Below are positions 25,612-33,762 of a DNA stretch of 44,160 bases, piece after piece. The DNA lies in contig CAJMMQ010000021.1 in NCBI GenBank assembly GCA_905214625.1, forward strand, positions 1 through 44,160, in the 5' to 3' direction. The notes below the pieces were generated by a model, which saw only the letters and a program-made list of their open reading frames with translations, was not told where the DNA came from and did no database searches. The translations under genes were made by a program, and so were the position numbers. Source of the stretch: an uncultured bacterium (GTDB lineage: Bacteria > Bacteroidota > Bacteroidia > Bacteroidales > Bacteroidaceae). Numbering within the stretch: position 1 is the first letter of the stretch; the number at the start of each line of letters is the position of its first letter.

Positions 25612-27291
25612 ATGAAGATAAAGAACCTGTTGAGAATACCCCAAAGCAAATATCCCGTCAAGGCTATTTTGCGCTGGTTGTGGCACGCTTGGCGCGGCAA
25701 CCGGCTTCAGGCCGTGCTCAACGCCGCGCTCGGACTGCTCGGCGTGGCTGCCAGCTTGATGTCCGTGTGGGCTGTTCAGAATGCCATCGACGTGGCATCT
25801 CATGTCCGCAGCGGCTCGCTCTATGCGGCTGTGGCGCTTATGGGCGTGTTTGTGCTTTGCGACTTTGGCGTCAGCATAGCTTCGGTATGGGTGAGAAACA
25901 TTCTCGGCATAAAGGCGCAGAACCGCATGCAGCAGCACATGCTCGACCGCATACTGCGCTCAGAGTGGCGTGGACGCGACAGCATGCACAGCGGCGACGT
26001 GCTCAACAGGCTTGAGCTTGACGTAAGGACTGTAGTGGAGTTTCTTACCGAAACCATGCCCAACACGCTTTCGGTGGTGGCTCTTTTTCTCGGCTCGTTT
26101 TTCTATCTGTTCTCCATGGATGCCATGCTGGCCGTTGTCATCGTGATAATGCTGCCGCTGTTTATGCTTGTCAGCAGGCTCTACGTGGGGCGCATGCGCA
26201 GTCTTACGCGCAACGTTCGCAACTGCGACAGCCGCGTGCAGAGCGTGCTGCAGGAAACCATACAGAACCGCATGCTCATAAAGACTCTTGAAAAAGATGA
26301 CGCCATGGTGGAGCGGCTTGAGGCAACGCAGAGCGAACTGCGGCATAATGTGGTAAGGCGCACGGCCTTCTCGCTGTTCTCGAGCTTTGTCCTCAACTTC
26401 GGCTTTGCGGCAGGCTATCTTATCGCCTTTCTGTGGGGAGCCATAAGGATGTACGGCCACACGCTGTCTTTCGGCGGCATGACGGCCTTTCTGCAGCTCG
26501 TGGCGCGCATACAAGGGCCGGCACGCAATCTGACAAAGCTTGTTCCTCAGTTTGTGTCGGTGCTCACGGCGGCAGAACGGCTCATGGAACTTGAGGAAAA
26601 TCCGCTTGAGGAGCAGGGCGCTCCGCTGCATGTAGCTGCCGACGGTGGGGTGGGCGTGCGCTTCGAGAATGTAGCATATGCCTATGCCGACGGCGAACGT
26701 GAGATAATGAATAACTTTTCGTTCGACTTCACCCCGGGCAGCTGTACTGCCGTGCTCGGCGAGACCGGCACCGGCAAGACCACTCTTGTGCGCATGATTC
26801 TTGCTCTGATACGCCCTGACTCGGGACGCGCCGTGATATACAACGGACGAGGCGAAATCTACCAGTTGTCGTCGCTCACGCGCTGCAACTTTGTATATGT
26901 GCCGCAGGGCAACACGCTGCTGAGCGGCACCATTCGCGACAATCTGAGGCTTGGAAACCTTTCGGCCACTGACGAGGATATGCTCAACGCCCTTCATCGT
27001 GCCTGTGCCGACTTTGTCAGCGAGCTGCCCGACGGGCTCGACACCGTATGCTCTGAGTCGGGCGGGGGACTGAGCGAAGGTCAGGCGCAGCGCATAGCCA
27101 TAGCCCGGGCGCTGCTGCGCGACGGCAGCGTGATGCTCTTCGACGAGGCTACAAGCTCGCTCGACCCTGACACAGAGCGCCGCCTGCTTGCCAATCTGCT
27201 GGCAGACAGACAGCGCACCATCATCTTTGTAACCCACCGCATGGCCGTGGTAGACTATTGCGACCGTGTGCTGCGCATGGAGCGCCTCTGA
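25612..27291 (+). CDS. ABC transporter, fused permease and ATP-binding domains
   Basis: This 559-residue protein is a type IV (exporter) half-transporter expected to work as a homodimer in the inner membrane. Residues 1 to about 310 contain six hydrophobic segments and the EAA-like coupling loop region. The ATPase domain has Walker A LGETGTGKTTLVRMIL, a Q-loop near VPQGNTLLSGTIRDNL, the signature LSEGQAQRIAIARALL, Walker B VMLFDEATSSLD and the switch His in FVTHRMAV. All motifs are intact. The substrate is not evident, and the neighbours (nadK, TlpA-like) give no hint. Confidence 0.93.
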   Translation: MKIKNLLRIPQSKYPVKAILRWLWHAWRGNRLQAVLNAALGLLGVAASLMSVWAVQNAIDVASHVRSGSLYAAVALMGVFVLCDFGVSIASVWVRNILGIKAQNRMQQHMLDRILRSEWRGRDSMHSGDVLNRLELDVRTVVEFLTETMPNTLSVVALFLGSFFYLFSMDAMLAVVIVIMLPLFMLVSRLYVGRMRSLTRNVRNCDSRVQSVLQETIQNRMLIKTLEKDDAMVERLEATQSELRHNVVRRTAFSLFSSFVLNFGFAAGYLIAFLWGAIRMYGHTLSFGGMTAFLQLVARIQGPARNLTKLVPQFVSVLTAAERLMELEENPLEEQGAPLHVAADGGVGVRFENVAYAYADGEREIMNNFSFDFTPGSCTAVLGETGTGKTTLVRMILALIRPDSGRAVIYNGRGEIYQLSSLTRCNFVYVPQGNTLLSGTIRDNLRLGNLSATDEDMLNALHRACADFVSELPDGLDTVCSESGGGLSEGQAQRIAIARALLRDGSVMLFDEATSSLDPDTERRLLANLLADRQRTIIFVTHRMAVVDYCDRVLRMERL

Positions 27292-27376
27292 CTCTTCGTG
27301 TCGTGCTTGCACATCTGCTGTCGTTCAGGCATGATGTTTGTAGTGAATTTTATTAACCAAAATAAATTTTAGCGTT

Positions 27377-27892
27377 ATGAAAAAACTTATCTTTATGGCG
27401 GCTTTCGCCATCATGACTGTCCTTGGCGCTGCGGCTCAGGATGCCGACTCGCGCTATGCAACCGAACTGCTGAAGCCCGGAACTGAGGCTCCCGATTTCA
27501 CTCTGAAGGACATCAACGGCACAGAACACACGCTCAGCCAGTTGCGCGGAAACTATGTCGTGCTCGACTTCTGGGCTTCGTGGTGTCCCGACTGCCGAAA
27601 GGATGTGCCCATGCTGAAGGAACTCTATGCCAAATACGGCGAGCGCATCAAGTTTGTAAGTGTGTCGTTCGACGACAAAAAAGAAAATTGGAAAAACTAT
27701 GTTGAGGCCAACGGCATGGACTGGCTCAACGTCAGCGAACTGAAGAAATGGAAGGAAACCCAAATTTCGCAGATGTATAAAATCAAGTGGATTCCTGCCA
27801 TGTATCTTATCGACCGCCAGGGCAAGATCATCCTGTCAACGGTTATGATAGAGAAAATGGCTGACAAGCTGAAAGAACTTCACGAACTTTAA
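27377..27892 (+). CDS. TlpA-like thioredoxin domain protein
   Basis: This 171-residue protein has a signal peptide (MKKLIFMAAFAIMTVLGAAAQ) and an AhpC/TSA-thioredoxin fold. The redox motif is CPDC in DFWASWCPDCRKDVPMLKELY near residues 68-75. It is expected in the periplasm or outer-membrane leaflet as a thiol-disulfide oxidoreductase. A conserved cis-Pro lies in KIKWIPAMYLIDRQGKI. It is the last housekeeping-type gene before the AT-rich island. Confidence 0.92.
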   Translation: MKKLIFMAAFAIMTVLGAAAQDADSRYATELLKPGTEAPDFTLKDINGTEHTLSQLRGNYVVLDFWASWCPDCRKDVPMLKELYAKYGERIKFVSVSFDDKKENWKNYVEANGMDWLNVSELKKWKETQISQMYKIKWIPAMYLIDRQGKIILSTVMIEKMADKLKELHEL

Positions 27893-27935
27893 GCTGAACC
27901 GTTCATCATAATCCTGTTGGGTTATCGTTTTATAC

Positions 27936-28075
27936 AGAGCGTCTTGCCGTCTGCTTTTTTTGCATGAATAGAGCTTATGCCATGGAAAGGCCGACGGCAA
28001 GACAAATAAATAATAAATCATAAATATTGCTGGAAAATTCATGGGATTTCGTATATTTGTTCCATGTCTAATATT
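27936..28075 (+). repeat. Duplicated promoter module, copy A
   Basis: This segment closely matches 32254-32393, with a perfectly identical 51-bp core (27976-28026 and 32294-32344). It contains an inverted repeat GTCTTGCCGTC (27941-27951) and GACGGCAAGAC (27993-28003), then a -7 box TATATTTG at 28052-28059. It lies directly before the LuxR-type regulator gene. Confidence 0.75.
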
Positions 28076-28087
28076 TCGCATTTTAAT

Positions 28088-28843
28088 ATGAATAAGTCAG
28101 ACGAATTTTTCATACCCGACAACGAGGTTAAATTTTCAGAGGAACTTGATTATAGCCGAGTGGATGAATGCATCCGTTCGGTCGAGGCATTTTCGCGAAT
28201 ATCTTATCAGAGTGTCTATATCATCGATTATTTCAAGCAGAATTTTTTGTATGTGTCACCCAATTCTATGTTTCTGTGTGGACAATCGCAGGAGCGTGTG
28301 AGAGAGTTAGGCTACCGATTTTATCTCGATTATGTTCCGGAAAATGAGCTGTCATTGTTGTTGAGTATAAATAGAACAGGTTTTGCTTTCTACAATGATA
28401 TCCCAGTTGAGGAACGCAAGGATTGGTATATCTCATACGACTTTCATATTCTCAACAAAGGGCGAAAAATCCTTGTCAATCATAAGCTGACACCACTTAG
28501 ACTCACTTCCGACGGTCGTGTATGGCTTGCATTATGCGTAGTGTCGGCGGCAACACATACCGATGTTGGACATATAGAGATGCACCATATAGGTACATCT
28601 GATTTCTTTGAGTATAATACCGTTTCTCGCAAATGGAAAAGAAAACAGATTCCTACGCTTACAGATGGAGAAAAATCTGTACTTACACTTTCCATGCAGG
28701 GATATACTATGGTGGAGATTGCAGATAAACTATGCTTGTCTCCCGACACGATAAAGAAATATCGACAACGCATATTTGAGAAACTTGATGTACGTAATAT
28801 CTCTGAAGCCATAGCCGCGGCCATGAACAACAAACTAATCTAA
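28088..28843 (+). CDS. LuxR-type regulator with PAS-like sensor domain
   Basis: This is a roughly 251-residue cytosolic regulator. The N-terminal about 170 residues look like a PAS fold (SYQSVYIIDYFKQNFLYVSPNSMFLCGQS, then WYISYDFHILNKGRKILVNHKLTPL). The C-terminus is a GerE/LuxR HTH: LTDGEKSVLTLSMQGYTMVEIADKLCLSPDTIKKYRQRIFEKLDVRNISEAI. No membrane segment or receiver domain is seen. I prefer the ATG at 28088. An in-frame ATG at 28064 is only 5 nt beyond the -7 box, so it would need a leaderless mRNA. The gene is AT-richer than its left neighbours and ends 9 bp inside the convergent gene. It is a likely regulator of the adjacent island. Confidence 0.88.
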   Translation: MNKSDEFFIPDNEVKFSEELDYSRVDECIRSVEAFSRISYQSVYIIDYFKQNFLYVSPNSMFLCGQSQERVRELGYRFYLDYVPENELSLLLSINRTGFAFYNDIPVEERKDWYISYDFHILNKGRKILVNHKLTPLRLTSDGRVWLALCVVSAATHTDVGHIEMHHIGTSDFFEYNTVSRKWKRKQIPTLTDGEKSVLTLSMQGYTMVEIADKLCLSPDTIKKYRQRIFEKLDVRNISEAIAAAMNNKLI

Positions 28844-29368
28844 GTTCCTGCAAAGGTAGAATTTTGGAAAATATTTTACTTTGCGATTAACGGCGATGTT
28901 GACAGCTATCCGTGCACAGACGTGCGCCGCTGTTTTCAGAGCAGCCTCACTTGTTTTGCCTTCTCTTATTGCCGAAAGGGCAGAATATAACCACTCGCAT
29001 CCTTCTATATTCCAGAAAGCACAATAACCGGCCATATATTCAGCAACCCAAAAGCGCATATCACTTTTGTGATGTAATTCATTCTTGTCGTCAGGTTTTA
29101 TTACAATTGCTCCTGCACCATATACAAAATCAAAAGGATATATTATAGGTATTGAAATGTTGTCCTTTAAACCGGAAATACAATCACCCACATACTCTAT
29201 AATCATATCAACAGAGACAGTATCTGGATACCAGTCTGTTGATGAAATAATGGTAATTGACTTGAAACCGGATTTATACAATTCGGTCTTAATGTTGTTT
29301 GTAAAATCGGTAGATCCAGCAATCGCAATCCTATAGTCTGAAATAAGGCGTATTTCTTCATTTGTCAT
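28835..29368 (-). CDS. Degenerate ThiF/E1-like small protein
   Basis: This 177-residue protein of unknown function resembles a shortened ThiF/E1-type Rossmann fold. There is a starting strand RIAIAG, then YKSGFKSITII, a middle IPIIYPFDFVYGAGAIVIKP like the ThiF 'ip..g..g..G.v.v..P' strand, and a C-terminal helix EAALKTAAHVCARIAVNIAV like the ThiF tail. The nucleotide loop GxGGxG is replaced by GSTDFTNN. No CxxC zinc motifs or clear catalytic Cys are seen, so adenylation is doubtful. It is divergent from the outer-membrane protein gene and overlaps the LuxR gene tail-to-tail by 9 bp. The fold assignment is tentative. Confidence 0.6.
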   Translation of the reverse strand: MTNEEIRLISDYRIAIAGSTDFTNNIKTELYKSGFKSITIISSTDWYPDTVSVDMIIEYVGDCISGLKDNISIPIIYPFDFVYGAGAIVIKPDDKNELHHKSDMRFWVAEYMAGYCAFWNIEGCEWLYSALSAIREGKTSEAALKTAAHVCARIAVNIAVNRKVKYFPKFYLCRNLD

Positions 29369-29420
29369 ATTCTTTATTATTTTTGAGGTGCAAAATTATG
29401 TCTATCTTCAACGATATGCC

Positions 29421-29474
29421 ATACCTAAAAGTGTATTTTTTTACCAATAAACACATTTGTATACTTTTGGGTAT
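29421..29474. promoter_or_regulatory. Inverted repeat between divergent promoters, candidate operator
   Basis: ATACCTAAAAGTGTA (29421-29435) is an inverted copy of TATACTTTTGGGTAT (29460-29474), with 13 of 15 positions matching. The right arm touches the -33 element of the plus promoter. The left arm lies about 22-37 bp upstream of the minus -7 box TAATTTTG (29398-29391), i.e. at its -33 region. The symmetrical layout suits a dimeric activator serving both genes; the neighbouring LuxR protein is the obvious candidate. Confidence 0.55.
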
Positions 29475-29504
29475 TGCAAAGAGTTTACGACGGCTGTAAT
29501 TTTG
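29473..29504 (+). promoter_or_regulatory. Promoter of the outer-membrane beta-barrel gene
   Basis: ATTG (29473-29476), a 20-base spacer and TAATTTTG (29497-29504) fit the Bacteroidetes promoter. It gives a leader of about 20 nt to the ATG at 29531 and rules out the earlier non-ATG start in the same frame. Confidence 0.6.
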
Positions 29505-29530
29505 TATCAAAAACCAATAATCAATTTAAT

Positions 29531-31837
29531 ATGAAAACAATATTCACATTAATTGTTATGGCTGTTACTTCGGTTACAGCAATGGCTCAAAGTATAACTG
29601 GCAAGGTTATGGACGAAAACAATTCTCCTCTTGGCTTTGTTAACGTGGTTCTACTAAGAGCCGATTCTACCTATATAACAGGTACAGTTACTGACGAAAA
29701 TGGGATTTTCCTTTTCAGTGAAGAACAGAGTAATGCCGAATTGTTAAAATTGTCTTCAATTGGCTATGCAGACAAACTTGTTGTCATTCCATCTTCTGGG
29801 AATCTGGGCATAATTACGCTTAATACGGAGAATGTAATGCTGGGAGAGGTGGTTGTAAAAGCAAACCGCCCTGTAACAACGATGAAAGGAGATGTCCTTG
29901 TCACTAATGTGGCAGGCTCTCAACTTGAGCATGCAGGTACGGCAAATGATGTTCTTACACAAGTCCCTATGGTTCTTGGACGTGATGGTAATTTCGAAGT
30001 ATTTGGTAAGGGTTCTCCTGCTATTTATATAAATGGTCGTGAAGTCATGGATCTTACGCAACTATCTCAGTTGAGTTCTGCAGATATTAAAAATATTGAA
30101 GTAATAACAAATCCTGGAGCAAAATATGATGCCTCGGTAAAATCAGTTATTCGTATTCAAACAAAACGACCTCAAGGTGACGGCTTTGGCATGACTATTC
30201 GGACACAGGGTGTTATGCAAAAATATTTTCGTACCGTTGACCAAGCAAACTTCAAATTCCGTACAGGCGGACTTGAATTATTTGGCAATTTCGGCTATAT
30301 GTGGGGTAAATTCCAAAGTAGCAACGAAGTTGATATGCTCACACAGTCTTCCGTAATATGGAATCAGACGTTGGCTCAAGATGGAAATATGTGTACAAAT
30401 GAGTTCTTTGGAAAAGCAGGCTTTTCATATATGTTCAGTGAAAATCATTCCATAGGAGCTTATTATTCTAATGGTTTTACGAAACAAAAGACAGAACATA
30501 TTGGTATCAGTAAAATATTTACTGATGATATGCTTTATGATAATCTGGTAATGCTTGGCCGCACTAGAAATAACATACTCCCCAAACACCATGCAAATCT
30601 CTATTACAATGGTGAAATAGGCAAACTTGGAATAGACTTCAATATGGATTATATGTGGCGCAAAAGCAGGACGAATATGTGGAACGATGAGACAAGCGAG
30701 AATCAGGATAACTCTATTGTCAACTCCATCGGGGCAAATAGAAGCCACCTGTTTGCCGAAAGACTTGTTTTCAGTTATCCGCTATGGAAAGGAGGAATAG
30801 AAATAGGAGAGGAATATACATCTTCACGCTTCTCGTCTGATTACATTACAGATGCATCAATAATTGGTAGCTCAGCTTCTAACGTGGAAGAAAACAATAT
30901 TGCCGGATTTTTTGAAATAGGCCAGTCTTTCAGAAATTTTAATGTCAACGTGGGTTTACGATATGAACATGTGAATTTTGATTATTTTGATAATGGCCAG
31001 AAAAAAGACGATCAAAGTAGAAGTTATAACAATCTTTTTCCATCGTTATCGCTGTCAACTAAGATTAAGAATGTACAGCTCTCCATAAGTTATACACACA
31101 AGACACAACGTCCGGAATATGCAGATCTTGACGGTACTGTGGACTATATTAACCGGTTTACTCTTGAAAGTGGCAATCCATTTCTTAAACAGGAGAAAAT
31201 ACATTCTTTGGAGCTAATGGGAGCATGGCATCAGTTCTTCGGTCAGATTACCTATACCTATAAGAAAGACCCGATAATGAACACCACTTGTCCGTATGGT
31301 GATGATGGCGAGATAAAACTTATAACAATGGATAATTTCTCTAAAATTCAAGGCTTACAGGCTTTTGTAGGTGGGCAGTTTAATGTTGGTATATGGCAAC
31401 CGAGAGTCAACATGGGAATTATGAAACAATGGCTGGCCATAGAATATTCAAATGGTCGTAAGAGGTTGGAAAACCCCATCGGTCTTGTGCAATTTCAAAA
31501 TGCAGTTCATCTGCCTTTTGATATTTGGATGAATGTGGATATGCAATGGATGAGTGCAGGAAACAGCGACAATACGTATCAGAAATCATCATCTTATCTC
31601 AATGCAAAACTGTATAAAGCTTTTTTCAATAATCGTTTCAGCATAACAATTGAGGCCAATGATATATTCAACAAAAGCAATCGTGATGTAACACTCATGA
31701 GCAAAGATGTTTCCATTTATAAGCTCAATACAACCAATAACCGTACTTTTATGCTTACTCTGCAATACACCTTTAACTCGACACGAGACAGGTACCGTGG
31801 ACAAGGAGCAGGAGTAAATGAAATGAACCGTTTTTAA
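29531..31837 (+). CDS. Outer-membrane beta-barrel (TonB-receptor-like) protein
   Basis: This is a roughly 768-residue outer-membrane protein. A signal peptide (MKTIFTLIVMAVTSVTAMAQ) leads to a CarboxypepD_reg-like domain (SITGKVMDENNSPLGFVNVVLLRADSTYITGTVTDENGIFLF). A plug-like domain with AGTANDVLTQVPMV and GKGSPAIYINGREVMDLTQL follows, then a long beta-barrel ending in F. The pattern is that of the OMP_b-brl_3 family rather than SusC. The start is placed at 29531 by signal peptide and promoter. It begins a three-gene run (with 31849 and perhaps 32409) in the AT-rich island. It probably imports or exports a small molecule or peptide; the ligand is unknown. Confidence 0.88.
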   Translation: MKTIFTLIVMAVTSVTAMAQSITGKVMDENNSPLGFVNVVLLRADSTYITGTVTDENGIFLFSEEQSNAELLKLSSIGYADKLVVIPSSGNLGIITLNTENVMLGEVVVKANRPVTTMKGDVLVTNVAGSQLEHAGTANDVLTQVPMVLGRDGNFEVFGKGSPAIYINGREVMDLTQLSQLSSADIKNIEVITNPGAKYDASVKSVIRIQTKRPQGDGFGMTIRTQGVMQKYFRTVDQANFKFRTGGLELFGNFGYMWGKFQSSNEVDMLTQSSVIWNQTLAQDGNMCTNEFFGKAGFSYMFSENHSIGAYYSNGFTKQKTEHIGISKIFTDDMLYDNLVMLGRTRNNILPKHHANLYYNGEIGKLGIDFNMDYMWRKSRTNMWNDETSENQDNSIVNSIGANRSHLFAERLVFSYPLWKGGIEIGEEYTSSRFSSDYITDASIIGSSASNVEENNIAGFFEIGQSFRNFNVNVGLRYEHVNFDYFDNGQKKDDQSRSYNNLFPSLSLSTKIKNVQLSISYTHKTQRPEYADLDGTVDYINRFTLESGNPFLKQEKIHSLELMGAWHQFFGQITYTYKKDPIMNTTCPYGDDGEIKLITMDNFSKIQGLQAFVGGQFNVGIWQPRVNMGIMKQWLAIEYSNGRKRLENPIGLVQFQNAVHLPFDIWMNVDMQWMSAGNSDNTYQKSSSYLNAKLYKAFFNNRFSITIEANDIFNKSNRDVTLMSKDVSIYKLNTTNNRTFMLTLQYTFNSTRDRYRGQGAGVNEMNRF

Positions 31838-31848
31838 ATTATATTTAT

Positions 31849-32178
31849 ATGAAAACATTTATAATTATATTTTTGTGGGTTGTCATAGCTTTGGCTGCCA
31901 AAGCAAAGCCTCATTGTCAAGGATTCAACAACTACGATGATAAGGTGACAATCGTTTTTACGGACAATCAAGTAGGAGAGCGATATTTGGTCTCAGATGT
32001 AAAACTCAGGTCGTCATCATGGAATGGAGAAGAATATTCTGCTACTTCTGTAAAAATAGCAGAAAAGAATGGCATAGTTACTGTAACACTTGTATTTCCT
32101 CATATTACCAAATTTTCAAATCCAAAAGTAACGCTTCGGGTTAATGGGAAAAAAGCCAAATTTAATGTATGCCAATAA
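31849..32178 (+). CDS. Small secreted protein of unknown function
   Basis: This 109-residue protein has a signal peptide (MKTFIIIFLWVVIALAAKAKP), giving a mature part of about 90 residues. That part looks all-beta (KVTIVFTDNQVGERYLVSDVKL, GIVTVTLVFPHITKF) and has two Cys. It starts 11 bp after the outer-membrane protein gene, so the two are surely co-transcribed, and it may be a partner or substrate of that protein or of the downstream protease. I do not recognise the family. Confidence 0.75.
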   Translation: MKTFIIIFLWVVIALAAKAKPHCQGFNNYDDKVTIVFTDNQVGERYLVSDVKLRSSSWNGEEYSATSVKIAEKNGIVTVTLVFPHITKFSNPKVTLRVNGKKAKFNVCQ

Positions 32179-32253
32179 AGGTGAATATTTATGGCATTTC
32201 TGCTGTTATTATATCACAATCATAATCTGTTTGGATTGTCATTCTATTATTAT

Positions 32254-32393
32254 ATAGCGTCTTGCCGTCTGTCTTTGTGTTGTTATAGAGGGCTATGCCA
32301 TGGAAAGGCCGACGGCAAGACAAATAAATAATAAATCATAAATACTGATGAAAAAATCATGGAATTTTGTATATTTGTTTCATGTTTAATACA
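32254..32393 (+). repeat. Duplicated promoter module, copy B
   Basis: This is the second copy of the module at 27936-28075. It has the inverted repeat GTCTTGCCGTC (32259-32269) and GACGGCAAGAC (32311-32321) and a -7 box TATATTTG (32370-32377), followed 5 nt later by an ATG at 32382, as in copy A. It lies before the protease gene. Confidence 0.75.
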
Positions 32394-32408
32394 AAATCTA
32401 CAATCGGT

Positions 32409-33695
32409 ATGCAAATTATAAATAGACTTTCATTTTTTCTTGTTGCCTTTTTGTTGGGGTATAGCTCTGTTTATTCACAAACACAGGCTGATGTGAAAAT
32501 GGGTGAAATCCTGAATGGCGGTGATCTGTTTCAGTTAAGAAAAGAATATCCGAATCTAAAAGGCTCCGTGAGTGTGAAGATGCTTAATCTGGTGGCAGAT
32601 GCTCAGTTAGGCATCGGATTTAATAAATTGGAAAATGCTGCCGTTGCCCTTGACAGTTTGTTGGCTCATCACCAAAACGAGCTTGGTGCGCAAACGTCAA
32701 TAGGTATGGCTGCTTTGCAAGGCATGAACCTCTTGAATTTAGGCATGTATGAGCAAGCCGGAAAAGTTGGAGAAAGTCTGGTGAATGCACTAAAGGAATC
32801 AGTTCCGTTTGAATCTCTTTACAGTTTTGTATTTATCGAAAAAGTTAGCAAAGCACTTGCCAATGTTCCAAAACCTTATCTTGAACGTCCTGATAGAGAT
32901 GTTGCTGTGCCGTTAAGTGTTGAAACTGTTGGAAGAGGCAAACATATCTATATACCTGTAGAGGTAAACGGCATAACGAGAAACTATATTTTCGATACAG
33001 GTTGCTCTTTTGGCAATTTCGTTTCAGAAAAGTATGCAGAAGAAGTTGGTCTGAAAATTGTAGCTGATTCTATTCCTGTATCAGGTATGGAGATTGGGCT
33101 TGTAAAACTTGCTGTGGCAGATTCAATGAAAATAGGAGAAATGGTATATCATAATCCTGTTTTTATGGTTGCACCTCCAGACCATGAGGTCGATTCGGTA
33201 TTTGCTTTTGATGGAGTTATAGGTTACCACTTTATCAGGGACGCCAAGGAAATAATCATAGACAATGAGGCCGGAAAGTTTGTTTTTCCGCAAAAAGCAT
33301 CTATGGGTGAACCAAATATGTATCTGGCATCAAATACGCCTCAAGTAAGAATCAGCTATGACGGAAAGCCTTTTGACCTGATTTTTGATACAGGAAATGT
33401 AAAGTCTGACTTGGGGAATAAATTTGCTAAAACATTTCCAGATGCCATTGACGGATTGGCAGAACATGTAACTTCACGTGGCGGCTTTGGCGGAATATCG
33501 CAGATAAAAGCAGTAACATTGCCAAATTTCTGTTTCGAGGCGGCAGGTTCTAAGGTGACATTGCATAATACAGAAGTGATTACGAACACAGGAATAAACA
33601 GTCGGTTGTTTGCAGGTTCGTTAGGGACAGATTTTGTGTTGTCATTCAAACGGCTTACAATCAACTATCAGAACATGTTTATACGTGGAGAATAA
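32409..33695 (+). CDS. Tandem retropepsin-like aspartic protease, secreted
   Basis: This is a roughly 428-residue protein with a signal peptide (MQIINRLSFFLVAFLLGYSSVYSQ). A helical, TPR-like N-terminal part follows (about residues 25-165), then two retropepsin-like halves. The first has YIFDTGCSF with its Asp near residue 196, and the second has LIFDTGNVKSDL with its Asp near 327. Both DTG motifs are intact, so one chain could form a pepsin-like active site. The ATG at 32409 is chosen because it begins the signal peptide; 32382 is an in-frame alternative. A strong terminator follows. Confidence 0.85.
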   Translation: MQIINRLSFFLVAFLLGYSSVYSQTQADVKMGEILNGGDLFQLRKEYPNLKGSVSVKMLNLVADAQLGIGFNKLENAAVALDSLLAHHQNELGAQTSIGMAALQGMNLLNLGMYEQAGKVGESLVNALKESVPFESLYSFVFIEKVSKALANVPKPYLERPDRDVAVPLSVETVGRGKHIYIPVEVNGITRNYIFDTGCSFGNFVSEKYAEEVGLKIVADSIPVSGMEIGLVKLAVADSMKIGEMVYHNPVFMVAPPDHEVDSVFAFDGVIGYHFIRDAKEIIIDNEAGKFVFPQKASMGEPNMYLASNTPQVRISYDGKPFDLIFDTGNVKSDLGNKFAKTFPDAIDGLAEHVTSRGGFGGISQIKAVTLPNFCFEAAGSKVTLHNTEVITNTGINSRLFAGSLGTDFVLSFKRLTINYQNMFIRGE

Positions 33696-33713
33696 TCCTG
33701 CTTTAATTAAAGC

Positions 33714-33753
33714 AACACATTAGTGTCCTGTTTTAACGGGACACTAATGTGTT
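33714..33753 (+). terminator. Strong terminator of the protease gene
   Basis: AACACATTAGTGTCC (33714-33728) and GGACACTAATGTGTT (33739-33753) form a perfect 15-bp stem with a 10-nt loop, followed by TTTTATAAT. It lies 18 bp after the stop codon and closes the island. Confidence 0.85.
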
Positions 33754-33762
33754 TTTATAATA

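Noticed and set aside
25960..27312. A 450-codon minus-strand ORF
   Set aside because: It is a shadow of the ABC exporter gene; the His/Gln/Arg-rich composition is typical of an antisense frame of GC-rich coding DNA.
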